Origin: UBA1715 sp045615765
Lineage (GTDB): Bacteria > Bacteroidota > Bacteroidia > Bacteroidales > UBA1715
NCBI GenBank assembly: GCA_045615765.1
Contig: JAZLFM010000053.1
Location: 1 to 64,000 of the forward strand
Length of the DNA: 64,000 nucleotides
Reading direction: 5' to 3'
The notes under the pieces were generated by a model. That model had not been told where the DNA came from, ran no database searches, and worked only from the letters and a program-made list of their open reading frames with translations. Position 1 is the stretch's first letter. Each line of letters starts with the position of its first letter. A program made the position numbers and the translations under genes. Positions 45,970-54,383 of the stretch are shown here, piece after piece.

Positions 45970-47379
45970 ATGAACGGAAGTAAACTATATCTTCTTAGTG
46001 TCGTATCTGTAGCCGTTATTGGGGGCTTGCTATTTGGATATGACACGGCGGTTATATCTGGAGCGGAAAAAGGTTTGCAAGCTTTTTTTGCTAGTGCTTC
46101 GGATTTTGTTTATACTGATGGTTGGCATGGAATAACATGTTCTAGTGCGTTGATAGGTTGTATAATTGGTAGCGCAATTTCTGGCTTGTTAGCGACGCGT
46201 TTGGGAAGAAAAAAATCATTGTTTGTTGCAGGTGTCTTGTTTTTCTTGTCTGCTTTAGGCTCTTGGTATCCAGAATTCTTGTTTTTTGATTACGGGAAAC
46301 CTTCGTTTGAATTATTGTTAGCATTTAACTGTTATAGAATCTTAGGTGGAATAGGTGTGGGATTGGCTTCGGCAATATGTCCGATGTACATAGCAGAAAT
46401 TGCTCCTGCGAATTTGCGTGGAACATTGGTGTCTTGTAACCAATTTGCCATAATCTTTGGACAACTTGTTGTGTACTTTGTGAATTTCGTTATTATGAAA
46501 AATCATAGTATCGTCGATGTTGTTGATGCTGAGTGGTATATGTCGGAAGGATGGCGTACCATGTTTGTAAGTGAAGGCTTCCCTGCAGGTATTTTTGCCT
46601 TGTTGATTTTAGCTGTTCCTGAAACTCCACGTTTCTTAGCTTTGAACGGAAACGATGATAAGGCTCTCTATGTATTACGCCGTATTAATGGTGAAGAAAA
46701 AGCGAAAGGAATTCTTTCCGAAATTCATGAGAGTGCTGTGGAAAAGACAGAAAAACTGTTTACTTATGGATTCCTAGTGTTGTTTGTTGGAATAATGGTA
46801 AGCGTTTTTCAACAAACTGTCGGCATAAATGCGGTATTATATTATGGCCCTCGTATTTTTGAAGAAATGGGTATGGATGATCCAATGACGGTTCAGGTAA
46901 TCATGGGTATTGTAAATATATCGTTTACTCTTTTGGCTGTTTTTACTGTAGAAAAAATTGGTAGAAAACCATTGCTGATAGTTGGTTCGTTGGGTATGGC
47001 TGTAGGTGCATTGGGTGTTATGGTATATTTTATGTTGGGTGGCTTCGAAGGTTCTTTACCTGGCATGTTTGCTGCAACAAGTATCATGATCTACACCGCA
47101 AGTTTTATGTTTAGTTGGGGACCGATAGCTTGGGTTTTAATAGCTGAAATATTTCCAAATACAATTCGTGGAGCAGCAGTAGCAGTGGCTGTTGCATTTC
47201 AATGGATTTCAAACTTTGCAGTTAGTTCTTCGTTTGTATCTATGTTGAATTGGTCTCCGTCGGGAACCTATTTGATATTCGGATTGGTATGTGTTGTAGC
47301 TGCATTGTTTGTGTGGAAACTTGTACCAGAAACGAAAGGCAAGACTTTGGAGGATATGACTAATCTATGGAAGAAATAA
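45970..47379 (+). CDS. xylE: D-xylose:proton symporter (MFS sugar porter)
   Basis: 469 residues from ATG at 45970; the longer frame begins inside the hairpin. Twelve membrane segments. Sugar-porter signatures: GGLLFGYDTAVISG, GRKKSLFVAG, PETPRFLALNG, QQTVGINAVLYYGP, EKIGRKPLLIVGS and PETKGKTLEDM. It imports xylose for the isomerase and kinase encoded just upstream. Confidence 0.93.
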   Translation: MNGSKLYLLSVVSVAVIGGLLFGYDTAVISGAEKGLQAFFASASDFVYTDGWHGITCSSALIGCIIGSAISGLLATRLGRKKSLFVAGVLFFLSALGSWYPEFLFFDYGKPSFELLLAFNCYRILGGIGVGLASAICPMYIAEIAPANLRGTLVSCNQFAIIFGQLVVYFVNFVIMKNHSIVDVVDAEWYMSEGWRTMFVSEGFPAGIFALLILAVPETPRFLALNGNDDKALYVLRRINGEEKAKGILSEIHESAVEKTEKLFTYGFLVLFVGIMVSVFQQTVGINAVLYYGPRIFEEMGMDDPMTVQVIMGIVNISFTLLAVFTVEKIGRKPLLIVGSLGMAVGALGVMVYFMLGGFEGSLPGMFAATSIMIYTASFMFSWGPIAWVLIAEIFPNTIRGAAVAVAVAFQWISNFAVSSSFVSMLNWSPSGTYLIFGLVCVVAALFVWKLVPETKGKTLEDMTNLWKK

Positions 47380-47393
47380 AAAAGTATTTGTTA

Positions 47394-47431
47394 GCAAGTT
47401 GGTAGTGAAGATTTTCTTCTCTACCGGCTTG
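47394..47431 (+). terminator. terminator of the xylose operon
   Basis: GCAAGTTGGTAGTGAAGA pairs with the segment from TCTTCT to CGGCTTG across a T4 loop. About 16 bp with two G.U pairs, followed by a T-rich run. Confidence 0.65.
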
Positions 47432-47504
47432 TGTAATAAATTTCTTTTTTCATATTTTTGTTATTGATAAAAATAACCTTCAACCGATTAAAATAAGTCT
47501 TGTA

Positions 47505-49544
47505 ATGAAAAAATATGTAATCTTCTGTCTTCTTGTATTATCAAGTATAGTTTCTATAGCTGATAATCTTTCTAAGGAAAAAGCTTTTCAAATTGCTCAG
47601 TCTGTGATTGGACACGAACAGAAGGTTGTATTGACTTCGGTTATTGTAAATGATTTAGATACGGTTTGTTTCATTTATGAAGGAGAAGATGCTGGTTATG
47701 CTATAATTTCAGCAAAGAACAACCATATTATTTCTTACGATAACAAGGCTCATTTTAATGTAAATAATATTCCGAGTCAATTAATGGCTTTGTTGCAAGG
47801 ATATTCGTATGATGAAGAGAAATCTATGTTAAAAGCTACAAGATTGCTTGATCATGAAATTGCACCATTGTTATATTCTTCTTGGAACCAGAGAGGACCA
47901 TTTAATCAATTGTGCCCAACATACAATGGAAAAATCTGTGTGACTGGTTGTAAATCGTTGGCTCTTGCTCAGGTTATGAATTATTATAAATATCCTTCAG
48001 CCATAGTCGCGGATATTCCTTCTTATGAAACTTCTACTTGTGGAATTTCATTGTCGAAAATTGAAAAAGGTACCGAGATTGACTGGAACAATATATTAGA
48101 AAATTATGATGGTGAATATACGGAAGAACAAGCTGTTGCAGTGTCAAATCTTGTGAATTTTGCTGGAAGAGCATTAAAAACAGATTATCAACCTTCAACA
48201 TCAAGTTCGGAAATTAATAGTGCATTGGTTTTATCTCGATATTTTGGATATGATAGTGATTGTATTCGTCGTTTGTTTCGTTCTAGTTATAACTTGACAG
48301 AGTGGATGGATATTATGTATCAAGAATTATCAGAAGGTCGTCCGATATTGTATGAAGGTCAATCTATGGGAGGTGGTCATGCATTTATTTGTGATGGCAT
48401 TGACAAAAATGGTTTGTTTCATATTAATTGGGGTTGGGGTGGAGATTATGATGGTTATTATGATATAACATTCTTGGCTCCAGATTGTAATGACGGTATA
48501 GGTGCAAGCACTACCGAAGATGGGTATGCTCAGGATAATTGTATGATTATAGGCATTCAACCTGATAATGGGAAAACAGAAATTATAGAAAACGAGACGT
48601 ATGTTTCCGCAGTAAAGGTTAAGTATCAAACAAATAGTAGCGGTAGTCATTATTTGTTCTTTACGTATGCAACAACATTTCCCGATACGGTTACCGTGAA
48701 TTTAGCAGCCGGTTATATTGCGTCAAATGGTGATGTTGTATGTTTACGCAATTATGGTGTGAGCGTTGTAGCTCCTGATAAGAAGTATTCGCAAACTACG
48801 GCTTATCCTCTTAATGTGTCTTCTTTAAATGCAAATAATGTTTATCAAATATGTTTGTTGGAAAGTTTAGATGGCGGCAAGTCTTGGCGTACATGTAATG
48901 GCTATGAAAATGTGTATGTGACATTATATGGCAATGGTTCTTCTTTCTCTGCTCAATCGGCAGATTACGATTTGGATGCTCAACTTATAGTTCCTAAATA
49001 TGAAGATGGAATAGCTACTGTAAAGGTTCGCTTTACTAATGAAGGTAACAATGATTATTACGATGTGTTTTATTTTATAGCAAATTCAACGAATGTTAAT
49101 CCCATGTTATATAGTTATGCATCGGGAATAACAGTTGAATCAAAGAATTATAATGATATTGAATTCTCTTATGTGCCAAAATCCGATACGGTTTATTACT
49201 GGATTATGGATAAATCATTGACAGAAATTTCGTCAGGCAAGTTTCATAAAGGTCAAATTTTTGAAGACTTTCCAACTATTGAACAAGATGATGTAGTTGA
49301 AGATGATAAACAAGATGATGATTCATTGTATACGGCAATCTCTGAGATAGAAGAAAATATAGAATGGAATATTTCAGGAAATAACCTAACTATTTCAGCG
49401 AAAGAAACAAAAGAGGTAGTTATTTCAACTATTTCAGGACAAATCTATTTACGTAAAATATTGCCTCAAGGATCGTCGTTTTCACTCTTCTTACCGAGTG
49501 GACTATATGTTATAGATGGAAAAGCCTTGGTTGTTTCACAATAG
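47505..49544 (+). CDS. C10-family (streptopain-like) cysteine protease with T9SS-like tail
   Basis: 679 residues. Signal peptide (1-19), Spi-type inhibitory propeptide (about 20-110), then the catalytic domain with Cys in GKICVTGCKSLALAQ, His in GGGHAFICDGID and INWGWGGDYDGYYD. Two or so immunoglobulin-like beta domains follow. The last 60 residues (WNISGNNLTIS, GQIYLRK, LPSGLYVIDGKA) have the pattern of a type IX secretion tail. Probably exported to the surface or medium. Confidence 0.9.
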   Translation: MKKYVIFCLLVLSSIVSIADNLSKEKAFQIAQSVIGHEQKVVLTSVIVNDLDTVCFIYEGEDAGYAIISAKNNHIISYDNKAHFNVNNIPSQLMALLQGYSYDEEKSMLKATRLLDHEIAPLLYSSWNQRGPFNQLCPTYNGKICVTGCKSLALAQVMNYYKYPSAIVADIPSYETSTCGISLSKIEKGTEIDWNNILENYDGEYTEEQAVAVSNLVNFAGRALKTDYQPSTSSSEINSALVLSRYFGYDSDCIRRLFRSSYNLTEWMDIMYQELSEGRPILYEGQSMGGGHAFICDGIDKNGLFHINWGWGGDYDGYYDITFLAPDCNDGIGASTTEDGYAQDNCMIIGIQPDNGKTEIIENETYVSAVKVKYQTNSSGSHYLFFTYATTFPDTVTVNLAAGYIASNGDVVCLRNYGVSVVAPDKKYSQTTAYPLNVSSLNANNVYQICLLESLDGGKSWRTCNGYENVYVTLYGNGSSFSAQSADYDLDAQLIVPKYEDGIATVKVRFTNEGNNDYYDVFYFIANSTNVNPMLYSYASGITVESKNYNDIEFSYVPKSDTVYYWIMDKSLTEISSGKFHKGQIFEDFPTIEQDDVVEDDKQDDDSLYTAISEIEENIEWNISGNNLTISAKETKEVVISTISGQIYLRKILPQGSSFSLFLPSGLYVIDGKALVVSQ

Positions 49545-49600
49545 TAGAAATATGATTTTTCACCTTTGATTGTTGTATATATATCAAAACAAAAACGGCA

Positions 49601-50116
49601 ATGTTTACAGAGTATATTGCAAATGAACAACATTATACAGAGGTTATATCTCGCATAACTTCTGTGCATGAAACGCTATGGATAGGTACTGCCGATATAA
49701 AAGATTTGTATGTAAAACAAGGATTGGATACTATTCCTTTGTTGGGACAATTGGCTGGATTATTGAAGCGTGGTGTGGGAGTTCGTTTGATTCATGCAAA
49801 GGAACCAGGACCAAATTTTCGCGAGGATTTTGACAAATATCCAATTTTGGCAACAGCCTTGGAGCGTGTTCTTTGTCCACGTGTACATTTTAAATTGCTG
49901 ATTTTTGATTTAGAAACAGCATATATAGGTTCTGCTAATTTAACTGGTGCAGGAATAGGTATGAAGAGTTCTTTGCGGAGAAATTTTGAAGCAGGTATTT
50001 TAACTAATGACCCCAAATTGGTAGAAGCAGCAATAAATCAATTCGATACGCTTTGGATGGGCAAACATTGCCAAAAATGTGGACGAAAAGAATATTGCGG
50101 AGATAGAATCAAATAA
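49601..50116 (+). CDS. PLD-like protein with one HKD motif
   Basis: 171 residues. The HKD motif is HFKLLIFD, followed by AYIGSANLTGAGIG. Such single-motif phospholipase-D-like proteins usually dimerise and include nucleases; the substrate is unknown. The C-terminus has four cysteines (HCQKCGRKEYC) that may bind zinc. It converges with the next gene; the stops abut. Confidence 0.8.
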   Translation: MFTEYIANEQHYTEVISRITSVHETLWIGTADIKDLYVKQGLDTIPLLGQLAGLLKRGVGVRLIHAKEPGPNFREDFDKYPILATALERVLCPRVHFKLLIFDLETAYIGSANLTGAGIGMKSSLRRNFEAGILTNDPKLVEAAINQFDTLWMGKHCQKCGRKEYCGDRIK

Positions 50117-50725
50117 TTATTCCCAATTCGCATGATTACGAAGGGCTGCCTGTAATTTCGCGGATTCGTTTTTCAATTCACTTTCAAAATAATTGATAGC
50201 CATTGTTTGGGCATCTTTATAACCATATGCACAATATCTTTTAACGATATATTTACCGTTTTGTTCTTTGTAGAAATCTGCCAAAATAGGACCGTTTATC
50301 ATTTTTTGTGCGCATTTTTCTTCCACAATAGTCAATAGCTTTTCAAGGGATGTTCCTTTTTCTTGAATACCGCCATTATTTTCTATAATGGTTTTCATTT
50401 TCGCGCTTATTTGGATAACAATTTCATGTACAGCATCAATTCTTGCAGAACTTTTCGCTTGGCTGAGTGTTGTTTCTGTAGCAATTCCTAACCCTAATAA
50501 ATACTTTTTAGAACCATCAACTTCATCTTTTGCAATTATTTTGTCATTGATTATTTCGATTTGATGTTCCATTTTATGTAGGGCATCAGGTAAAATCTTA
50601 TAGCCGTCTTTAGATAATTTTTTTGCTTCTGCTTTTGGCTTTTCAAAAGAGATTTCTTTTGTCTGTGCAAATGAAATTACGGATAAACCGAAGAATAGTA
50701 TTATTGTAACTAATAGATTTCTCAT
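50117..50725 (-). CDS. secreted hypothetical protein
   Basis: 202 residues with a Sec signal peptide cut near SFAQTK. The mature part is Lys- and Ala-rich with GIATETTLSQAKSSARIDA, which recalls the LPP20/FlgT-like SIMPL-adjacent families, but I would not name it. It is alone on the minus strand between two plus-strand genes. Confidence 0.55.
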   Translation of the reverse strand: MRNLLVTIILFFGLSVISFAQTKEISFEKPKAEAKKLSKDGYKILPDALHKMEHQIEIINDKIIAKDEVDGSKKYLLGLGIATETTLSQAKSSARIDAVHEIVIQISAKMKTIIENNGGIQEKGTSLEKLLTIVEEKCAQKMINGPILADFYKEQNGKYIVKRYCAYGYKDAQTMAINYFESELKNESAKLQAALRNHANWE

Positions 50726-50873
50726 TGTTTTCGTTTTTAATTTTTACAAAAATAGTGAACATTCTAATTATAATAAATGAAAAGGCGATTTTTTGTGAAA
50801 ATATAAATAGATTGAAACCTTTTTCATTGTATGTAAGTCTTGTGTATAGAAGAATCTCAAGACTAAAAATTAC

Positions 50874-51098
50874 ATGAAACGTATAGTAGTTATATTATTT
50901 GCCTCACTTACTTTATTTGCATTAAATGGATTTGCATTAGAGTGCGGCCCAGGAAAGGGTAATAAAAAAACGCAAGTGTCAAACACCTATAGAGGTCAGC
51001 GAACATATCAGCCGAAACGATTCTATCAAGGTGGACATGCTCCCAAAAAACATAGTTCTAAATCTATGCCATCGAAAACAAACCATATTGCAAATTAG
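50874..51098 (+). CDS. small secreted basic protein
   Basis: 74 residues. Signal peptide about 1-22 (LFALNGFALE), then a short Lys-, Gln- and Gly-rich segment, probably disordered. No homologue recognised. A strong terminator follows it at 51120-51157, which supports it as a real transcription unit. Confidence 0.5.
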   Translation: MKRIVVILFASLTLFALNGFALECGPGKGNKKTQVSNTYRGQRTYQPKRFYQGGHAPKKHSSKSMPSKTNHIAN

Positions 51099-51119
51099 TC
51101 TTATTTCTTAATTCTGTAT

Positions 51120-51157
51120 AAAATCAGACTTTTTTAGATATTAAAAAGTCTGATTTT
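51120..51157. terminator. terminator after the small secreted-protein gene
   Basis: AAAATCAGACTTTTT, 7-base loop, AAAAAGTCTGATTTT. Confidence 0.8.
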
Positions 51158-51267
51158 AATGTGTTTTGCAAAGCTGTACCATATCTTTCCAACACGGATA
51201 TGGATATATTTTTCTTTGTCTCGTAATTTGCCTTGAACAATTGAAGAGCATTTGATATTTGCCAAAA

Positions 51268-51304
51268 TAGGAACAAATTTTTTCAATGTAGGAACATATT
51301 TTTT
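51268..51304. repeat. direct repeat upstream of pdxJ
   Basis: TAGGAACAAATTTTTT at 51268-51283 and TAGGAACATATTTTTT at 51289-51304, offset by 21 bases (two helical turns), 46 bases before the pdxJ start. Candidate operator. Confidence 0.5.
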
Positions 51305-51349
51305 TTGTTACTGGGAAACTATATAGTTTTACCCAAAAACAGGTAAATT

Positions 51350-52063
51350 ATGACTCAATTAAGTGTAAATATCAATAAAGTTGCCACTATTCGCAATGCT
51401 CGTGGTGGTAATATGCCCAATTTAGTAAAGTTTGCTTTAGATTGTGAACGTTTTGGCGCCCAGGGAATTACGGTGCATCCTCGTCCTGATGAACGTCATG
51501 TTCGCTATGCCGATGTTCATGATTTAAAACCATTACTTTCTCAGGAATTTAATATAGAAGGTAATCCGGTACAAAAATTTATTGAATTGGTAAATACTAT
51601 AAAACCTGCACAGGTAACGCTTGTTCCTGATGCTGAGGATGCCATTACTAGTAATGCAGGTTGGGATACTATTAAAAATGAAGTCTTTTTGCGTGAGGTT
51701 GTTGCAGATTTTAAGAGTCACGGTATTCGTGTTTCTCTTTTTGTTGATCCAAAACCGGATATGATTCGTAAAGCAGCCGAAATAGGAGCGGACCGTGTAG
51801 AATTATACACTGAGGCGTATGCGTCTCATTATGCTGAAGATCGAGAAAAGGCCATACAACCGTATGTGGAGGCTGCAAAAGTGGCAAAAGAATGTGGTCT
51901 AGGTCTCAATGCAGGTCACGATCTAAGTTTAGAAAATCTTGCTTATTTCCATCAGCAAATACCTTGGGTTGACGAGGTTTCGATTGGTCATGCTCTTATT
52001 AGCGATGCTCTTTATCTTGGAATAGAGGAAACTATACATCAATATCTTGAATGCCTAAAATAG
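51350..52063 (+). CDS. pdxJ: pyridoxine 5'-phosphate synthase
   Basis: 237 residues. TQLSVNINKVATIRNARGGN opens the barrel, then GITVHPRPDERHVRYADV, VTLVPD, ADRVELYTEAYA and LNAGHDLSLENL, all PdxJ signatures. It condenses deoxyxylulose 5-phosphate with aminoacetone phosphate in vitamin B6 synthesis. A 9-base gap leads to the next gene. Confidence 0.96.
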   Translation: MTQLSVNINKVATIRNARGGNMPNLVKFALDCERFGAQGITVHPRPDERHVRYADVHDLKPLLSQEFNIEGNPVQKFIELVNTIKPAQVTLVPDAEDAITSNAGWDTIKNEVFLREVVADFKSHGIRVSLFVDPKPDMIRKAAEIGADRVELYTEAYASHYAEDREKAIQPYVEAAKVAKECGLGLNAGHDLSLENLAYFHQQIPWVDEVSIGHALISDALYLGIEETIHQYLECLK

Positions 52064-52072
52064 TTATCTGCT

Positions 52073-52735
52073 ATGAAACCAGAACTTATAGTGATGCTAA
52101 CCCACAATGATCTTACTGTGGAGAATGCGTATGAAATCTTTGAAGAATGTAAGGATAGTAAGGCGTTGTATTGGGGCTTCAAAGAACAACCTCTTCCTTT
52201 AGAAGAAATGCAGCGCATCTATGCGAGAATGAAGGAATGTGGCAAACGTACTGTGTTAGAGGTTGTTGCCTATACGGAAGAAGAAGGGTTAGAAGGTGCG
52301 GAGATGGCTGTGAAGTGCGGTTGTGATATACTTATGGGTACATGCTATAGTGAAAAAATTCGTCAATATTGTCAGGATAATCACATTGCTTATATGCCGT
52401 TTGTTGGCGAAATTATCGATCGTCCGTCTATTCTTACCGGTAGTATAGAATCTATGTTACAGGAAGCCGAAAATATTAAGAATCAGGGCGCTTACGGAAT
52501 TGATTTATTGGGATATCGCTATAATGAAGATGCCGAACAACTGATATCGGAAATGGTAGCGAAAACAGGTATGCCAATCTGTGTCGCTGGTAGCATCGAC
52601 AGCTACGAAAGACTACAGTTTATTAAAACTGTTCAACCTTGGTCTTTCACAATAGGAAGCGCATTCTTCGATCACAATTTTGGTTCATCTATTGCCGAAC
52701 AGATAAATCGTGTATGCGATTTTATTAACGAATAA
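52073..52735 (+). CDS. TIM-barrel protein of unknown function, linked to pdxJ
   Basis: 220 residues with the alternating pattern of a (beta/alpha)8 barrel. The C-terminal phosphate-binding-like turns CVAGSIDSYERL and FTIGSAFFDHNFG suggest a phosphorylated substrate. I do not recognise the exact family; it recalls KHG/KDPG-aldolase-like barrels. The tight spacing to pdxJ points to a related substrate or pathway, possibly handling a sugar phosphate. Confidence 0.55.
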   Translation: MKPELIVMLTHNDLTVENAYEIFEECKDSKALYWGFKEQPLPLEEMQRIYARMKECGKRTVLEVVAYTEEEGLEGAEMAVKCGCDILMGTCYSEKIRQYCQDNHIAYMPFVGEIIDRPSILTGSIESMLQEAENIKNQGAYGIDLLGYRYNEDAEQLISEMVAKTGMPICVAGSIDSYERLQFIKTVQPWSFTIGSAFFDHNFGSSIAEQINRVCDFINE

Positions 52736-52780
52736 TTAGATACGCGGCGTGTCACGGCTCTACTATTCATCCAAAAATAA

Positions 52781-52827
52781 AAAATGTACAATTTGTTTTA
52801 TGCAACACTAAACAAATTGTACATTTT
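52781..52827. terminator. bidirectional terminator
   Basis: AAAATGTACAATTTGTTT and its exact complement enclose 11 bases. Separates the converging pdxJ operon and the following minus-strand gene. Confidence 0.85.
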
Positions 52828-52850
52828 ATTATTTGCGAAAGGGCTATTTC

Positions 52851-53234
52851 TTATTTCTTTCCGAATAAACCGCCAATTGTTCCGAGGATATTACCAGATT
52901 TTCCTCCCAAAATTGAAGCGGCTGCAGAAATTGCACTTGCTTTGTCTCCACCAAGTGCCTTTACTATGTCCGAGATAGATTTTACATTTAATGCTGCTTG
53001 TTTTTCTGTGGAATCAGAACTTGATTTGTATTTTGTGTATAACGACAAAAGTTCTGTTGCAATCATGGCATAATTAGTTTCGGATGATTTGCTTTTTGCT
53101 GTTGAGCCAGAAAAACTTTGAATTGCTTTTTGGGCAATGTCGGTAAGAGCATTTTGCGATAACGAACCATTGTCTGCTGTTTTTGTTGCTGTAAGTACAG
53201 TGTTCCAAATACTTGATAAATCTAAATTTGCCAT
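52851..53234 (-). CDS. hypothetical protein
   Basis: 127 residues, Ser-, Ala- and Lys-rich and mostly helical, ending in a Gly-rich segment (ILGTIGGLFGKK). No signal peptide or motif. Similar short proteins of this type exist in gut Bacteroidota, but I cannot assign a role. Shares its downstream terminator with the pdxJ operon. Confidence 0.5.
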   Translation of the reverse strand: MANLDLSSIWNTVLTATKTADNGSLSQNALTDIAQKAIQSFSGSTAKSKSSETNYAMIATELLSLYTKYKSSSDSTEKQAALNVKSISDIVKALGGDKASAISAAASILGGKSGNILGTIGGLFGKK

Positions 53235-53380
53235 AACATTAAATATTAAGAATTTTTATGCAATATATGAAATTTTCCATAATGGTGCGTTGTTGTATCG
53301 TTATTTCAGAATAGTTTTTTTGTTAATATATCGTTTAAAATAAATTAATAGGTTTTGTGATAAAGTGTTATCGTAAATTC

Positions 53381-53388
53381 TATATTTG
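53381..53388 (+). promoter_or_regulatory. -7 box for the membrane-protein gene
   Basis: TATATTTG, 25 bases before the ATG at 53414; a weak TTTG lies about 23 bases upstream. Confidence 0.45.
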
Positions 53389-53413
53389 GCAAGTTAAATT
53401 AAAATAAAATAGT

Positions 53414-54202
53414 ATGGCAGAAAAGAAAATTGTGAAGGCTGCTGGTGAACGCAAAGCTCCTTCAGGACAAGTAAAAATTGAAGGTAATGCATCAGGATTA
53501 CGTATTGGTGCAGTTGTTTGTTGGGTACTTGCAATTGCTATGGAAGTTGTTTGTTGTATGGCTGTTGCTGGTAAATTTGTATGGTTTGGTAGCCAATTAA
53601 CAACTATCATTATTCCTTTAGTAGTTGATATGGCATTTGTGATTGCTGGTTCTTTAATGTGGAAAAAGGCAAATCATATTGATCCAGCTTCGGAACAAAA
53701 CAAATTAAAATTCTGGTTGTGGAACAATATGGGTGTAATTGTCGCTTGCTTGGCATTTATACCTGTTATTATTTACATTTTAACTAAGAAAGACTTAGAT
53801 CCAAAAACAAAGAAAATCGCAACTGCTGTTGCTGCTGTTGCATTTGCTATTGCCGGCATCTCTAGTTACGATTTCAATCCAGTAAGCCAAGAACAATTAC
53901 AAGAACAATATGGCAATGCCGATATTGATGTATATTGGGTTTCAACTGGTGCAAAATACCATACTCATTCTGATTGTCAATATCTTGACCGTTCAACACA
54001 GGATTCTTTAATCGTTGGATCAATTGGTCAGGCGGAAGAAGCTGGAAAAATGGAACTTTGTAAAGGTTGTTACAAAAAAGACCAAAAATTGAAAGAAGCA
54101 AATCAAGCTGATGGTTTACAACAATCTGAAGAATTGCAACAAGTAGAAGAAACTCAGGCTGTTGAAGAAAAAGCACAAGAAGAAAATGTGGAAGTAGAAT
54201 AA
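53414..54202 (+). CDS. membrane protein with a Cys-pair C-terminal module
   Basis: 262 residues. Four hydrophobic segments at about 30-160. The soluble part has VYWVSTGAKYHTHSDCQYLD, then KMELCKGCYKK. The spacing of the Cys residues and the KYHTHSDCQYL block match the small zinc-binding-like module found in several secreted and nuclease-type bacterial proteins. The C-terminus is Glu- and Gln-rich and probably disordered. Function unknown. A strong terminator follows. Confidence 0.6.
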   Translation: MAEKKIVKAAGERKAPSGQVKIEGNASGLRIGAVVCWVLAIAMEVVCCMAVAGKFVWFGSQLTTIIIPLVVDMAFVIAGSLMWKKANHIDPASEQNKLKFWLWNNMGVIVACLAFIPVIIYILTKKDLDPKTKKIATAVAAVAFAIAGISSYDFNPVSQEQLQEQYGNADIDVYWVSTGAKYHTHSDCQYLDRSTQDSLIVGSIGQAEEAGKMELCKGCYKKDQKLKEANQADGLQQSEELQQVEETQAVEEKAQEENVEVE

Positions 54203-54221
54203 TTTTCACAAACAATTTTAT

Positions 54222-54256
54222 AAAAAAGTCACATGCGTTTGCGTGTGACTTTTTTG
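54222..54256 (+). terminator. terminator after the membrane-protein gene
   Basis: AAAAAGTCACATGCG, TTT, GCGTGTGACTTTTT (one G.U pair) with a T-tract. Confidence 0.8.
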
Positions 54257-54383
54257 TTTTTAGGCAAATAGTAAAGGCTGAAGGTTGTTACCTTGTATAA
54301 GAATTAAAATAGTTTCGATGATTTTATAAGTTAGTTTTTTCTCTTTGTTTTCTTAATATTACATTTGTCGAAAATTATTGACT

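Noticed and set aside
54378..54383. TTG start two codons before the symporter ATG
   Set aside because: An ATG six bases later is the simpler start and suits the spacing from the TACATTTG box.
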